DNA of 64,000 nt from Zeugodacus cucurbitae (lineage: Eukaryota; Arthropoda; Insecta; Diptera; Tephritidae). The notes under the pieces are model-generated. The model ran no database searches. It saw only the letters and a list, made by a program, of their open reading frames with translations, and had not been told where the DNA came from. Shown here in pieces: positions 61,250 through 64,000 of the stretch. Location of the stretch: positions 46,274,501 through 46,338,500 of the forward strand of contig NC_071669.1 of NCBI RefSeq assembly GCF_028554725.1, read 5' to 3'. Made by a program: the position numbers and the translations under genes. Within the stretch, counting starts at the first letter, position 1, and the number at the start of each line of letters is the position of its first letter.

Positions 61250-64000
61250 GAAATCTTGCTAAATTCTATTAAACTACTCAACCCCCTATATGTCGAGATT
61301 TAGTGTCGTTCGGAACATGGTGTTACATGTTTTGTTTAATTGGCTCTGAGATCCCAATGGTCCCAAATTTTATTCTTGGTCTTATCGTTGAAGTCTTTAT
61401 AAATATTCGGTTTTCCACCATAGTTGTCATATCGGGAAGTAATTCTTAGCTAAAACTTCTTACCTAATAAAACATCTCAAATTTCGCTAAATATTCTGAT
61501 ATGTTAGATAGAATGATTTAATTCATATGTTTTTTACTAAGGTCTATCCTTCAAAGTTCGTGGTCTTCTAAAATAAGAACTCTTTCGTTGATATGTCGCG
61601 ATAAATGAAACATAACCAATCATCAGCCATCCAATTCTACTACATACGATGATCTAACTGCCAGCAAAGTTGTATCGTCTATATATTTGAATCAATTAAT
61701 AATAACTGTCATCGAAAATGTTGATAAGAGAAACACATTCGAAAAAATGGAGGACTGTTTCGTAAAGCATATGTACTGTATCACAAATCAATTGGTCTTC
61801 AAATCTATCTGGATCTAACACCCTTTTCCTAAACTCAGACCTCAATAGAATGCTGCTGGAGAGAAATAGAAATTTAGCGACAATGAGGTAAATGTTGATT
61901 CTGGGGTTTCTTTTGGAACCAAATCGTTCTACAAATATGGCATCGAAAAGTTGGTAGATCACTATAATCTAGGTAACATCCACTCCATTTCAACTCTTGG
62001 GGACACATGTTGAAAAAATAGATAATAAAGCTGTCATAATATTATGCAGACTTTACTCCTATTGGGAAATAAAGTGTTTCTTGAGGTGTAACATTGCTAT
62101 CTAAATTGAAAAAGGGTTGAAATAAACTCAAATGGTGATGATGTGAATATTAAGATATGAAACTTGAATACGAAACATAGATAACTGTATACTTGAGAAG
62201 AGAACTGGAACAAGTTTTAGCTGAACAAGTGTATTTTATGTTTATCATTAGTCGCAACAATTTAAATATATTTATTTACTTAGCTAAAAACTTGACAGGT
62301 GCGATTCCATTACAGTTGCTTGCCATTAGCTGCCATCCATTTTGCGAGCGGCGCAAGCGAAACTTGTTTGGGCTTTTGGTGCATTTAAAACACTACAGCA
62401 TGGATGGTAATCCGCAGAGTTAGTTGGTGTTGCAACGCTAAGTAATGCAACAGCTAGCGGTAATTGGAGAGGCTAGAGGCTGCACGCGCTCCACAATGAA
62501 GATTCGTAACGAAATGCGCGTCGTTAAGTTAATCGCTTGTACAAAGTTAAAAAACATGTTTATGCAAATTTCTATATTGAATTTCAGCGAAATTTATGCG
62601 CTGAACAAGCGACAAGGCGCAGATGGCACTAAATGCAACAAACACAACAACAAGAGATAGTGTACAACTATTGGTCGCTAAGTTGCATGTTGTTTGACAA
62701 TGCGCTACTAAATTTGTTGCCATGCAATGAAGATCGCTGTTGTTGTTATTTTTGTTGTAATTTGTTGTTGCTACTACACTTGTTGTGTTTGTCCTAAGTG
62801 CATTAGCAGCACTTGCAGTTACATGCCAGCGCAACTACTTTCAAGCTTTCAAAGACAACAACAACAACTGCATACGCATTCACATGCAATGAATTGGTAA
62901 ATATTTAACACGAACACTCGCGCTCTTCACTCACGACCGCTGTTAATTATTAATATGCACCATTTGCCATTCCGTTGTCCAGGAGCTGTGCGACCGCTTT
63001 CGTCTCTCCCATTGTTGCACTCAATCGTACATGTACGTTTTGCATTTCAAACGATCGTCCAATCGATCCGCCGCTGAGATTGCTGACGCGCCACTACAGC
63101 GCCACCACTGATAAGTGGCGACGACCATGCGATTGCTACAACTAACTAAAAAACAACAACAATCAATTGCAACTCCAACTCCTTCGGGTGCTGCGAACGA
63201 GAGTGGCGTAAAGATCTTATCGCGACAATCATGTCAGCGGCAGCAATCGCTATTAATGTAGCTGCCTCCCATTTGTTGTTGTTGCCATTATTGTTTTTGC
63301 CGCACTTGAAAGCGCAATTGTCAAAGGAAATTAGCACTTTTAACTATCGCCATAAAATCGATCGAAGCACTTTACGATTGTAAATGATTTCGCTTTCGCC
63401 GCTTAGCTGCTTGCAATTAAGTGAAAAAATAAAATAACAACAACAATAAATATATAAATATTTGCATAAAAATAGACCACCACCACAATCCATTAGAGCG
63501 CTTCCTTTGGCGGCCGTTGGCTTTGAAGGACTCGCGTGCGGTTTATCTGTCTGTCGCCTTTCGGCGTATAAAAACCGACACTCAACACTGTAGGCATCAG
63601 GAATCAGGAAGACAGCTAGCGCTGGCACATTAAACATGAAACAAAGCCGCGAAATTAAAAACACTCTTCTTTGACAAAAGAACGCCGCACCACAGCGTGA
63701 CCTTCGCTAGTCGAGCTGCCAACAGAATGGTGGCACGCTGCGGCAGGTAAGGTGGCAGTGGGCGCGGGGAAAACCGCCATTAGCGTTTGTTCGTGCGCGT
63801 CACACAGCGAATTACCATAATTATTGCATTACTCGCAGGCAGTGTACATTTTTCAAAAATCGCGTTAAATAAAGTATACAAAGAGCCATCTTGCGTTGTT
63901 GAAATGTCGCCAACAGTGTCAAGTCGCGTGCGTTTTGATTTAGACATATTTTAGAGTCAATGACGCGGAAGCCATTGTCCGTCCAACTGTTGTATGCTGG
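61250..64000. other. Right flank, no gene recognised
   Basis: Frames are short and featureless. TTG/CAA-rich DNA occurs at 62630-62870 and 63150-63300. A TATAAAAA at 63567-63574, followed about 30 bases later by CATCAG, resembles a core promoter, and the surrounding 63000-63800 is GC-richer than the rest, but no coding sequence follows inside the window. Confidence 0.4.

Overview
This window is from a nuclear insect genome, most likely a higher fly and plausibly a tephritid fruit fly. It is AT-rich, has multi-exon genes with short GT-AG introns, and is crowded with decayed transposons. The fly assignment rests on DINE-1-like repeats, a DD41D mariner, and methuselah-type receptors; the tephritid level is inference.

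The informative part is the left half (1.2-30.2 kb). It carries a tandem head-to-tail array, all on the + strand, of methuselah-like (Mth/Mthl, family B) seven-transmembrane receptor genes. Four are full length with seven exons and identical splice phases: 1593-3815, 9977-12162 and 18820-20969 (478 aa each), and an older divergent paralogue at 27840-30221 (480 aa). A fifth, decayed copy lies at 25222-25895. The three young genes and the pseudogene share a promoter module: a TTGATAAG-type GATA site exactly 69 bp upstream of an arthropod TCAGT initiator. Copies 1-3 are patchworks of one another, which indicates gene conversion.

Transposons separate the receptor genes. Gap 1-2 holds an RTE-like LINE inserted inside an older antisense copy of the same family (about 4.1-8.9 kb). 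Gap 2-3 holds a Helitron remnant with both ends recognisable (12887-14295), a DINE/HINE repeat, a mariner end and a Tc1-like relic. Gap 3-4 holds a DINE end, a segment duplicated from gap 2-3, and an apparently intact DD41D mariner (23506-24799). Gap 4-5 holds Tc1-like and DINE fragments.

The right half (30.3-64 kb) has no host gene I can support. It contains full-length DINE/HINE repeats, a non-autonomous hAT element with perfect 8-bp target duplications (32977-34077), an internally deleted piggyBac-like element, another RTE fragment, several mariner fragments, a TTAA-flanked inverted-repeat MITE (57167-57716), and long stretches of AT-rich non-coding DNA with microsatellites. It may be intergenic or large intron.
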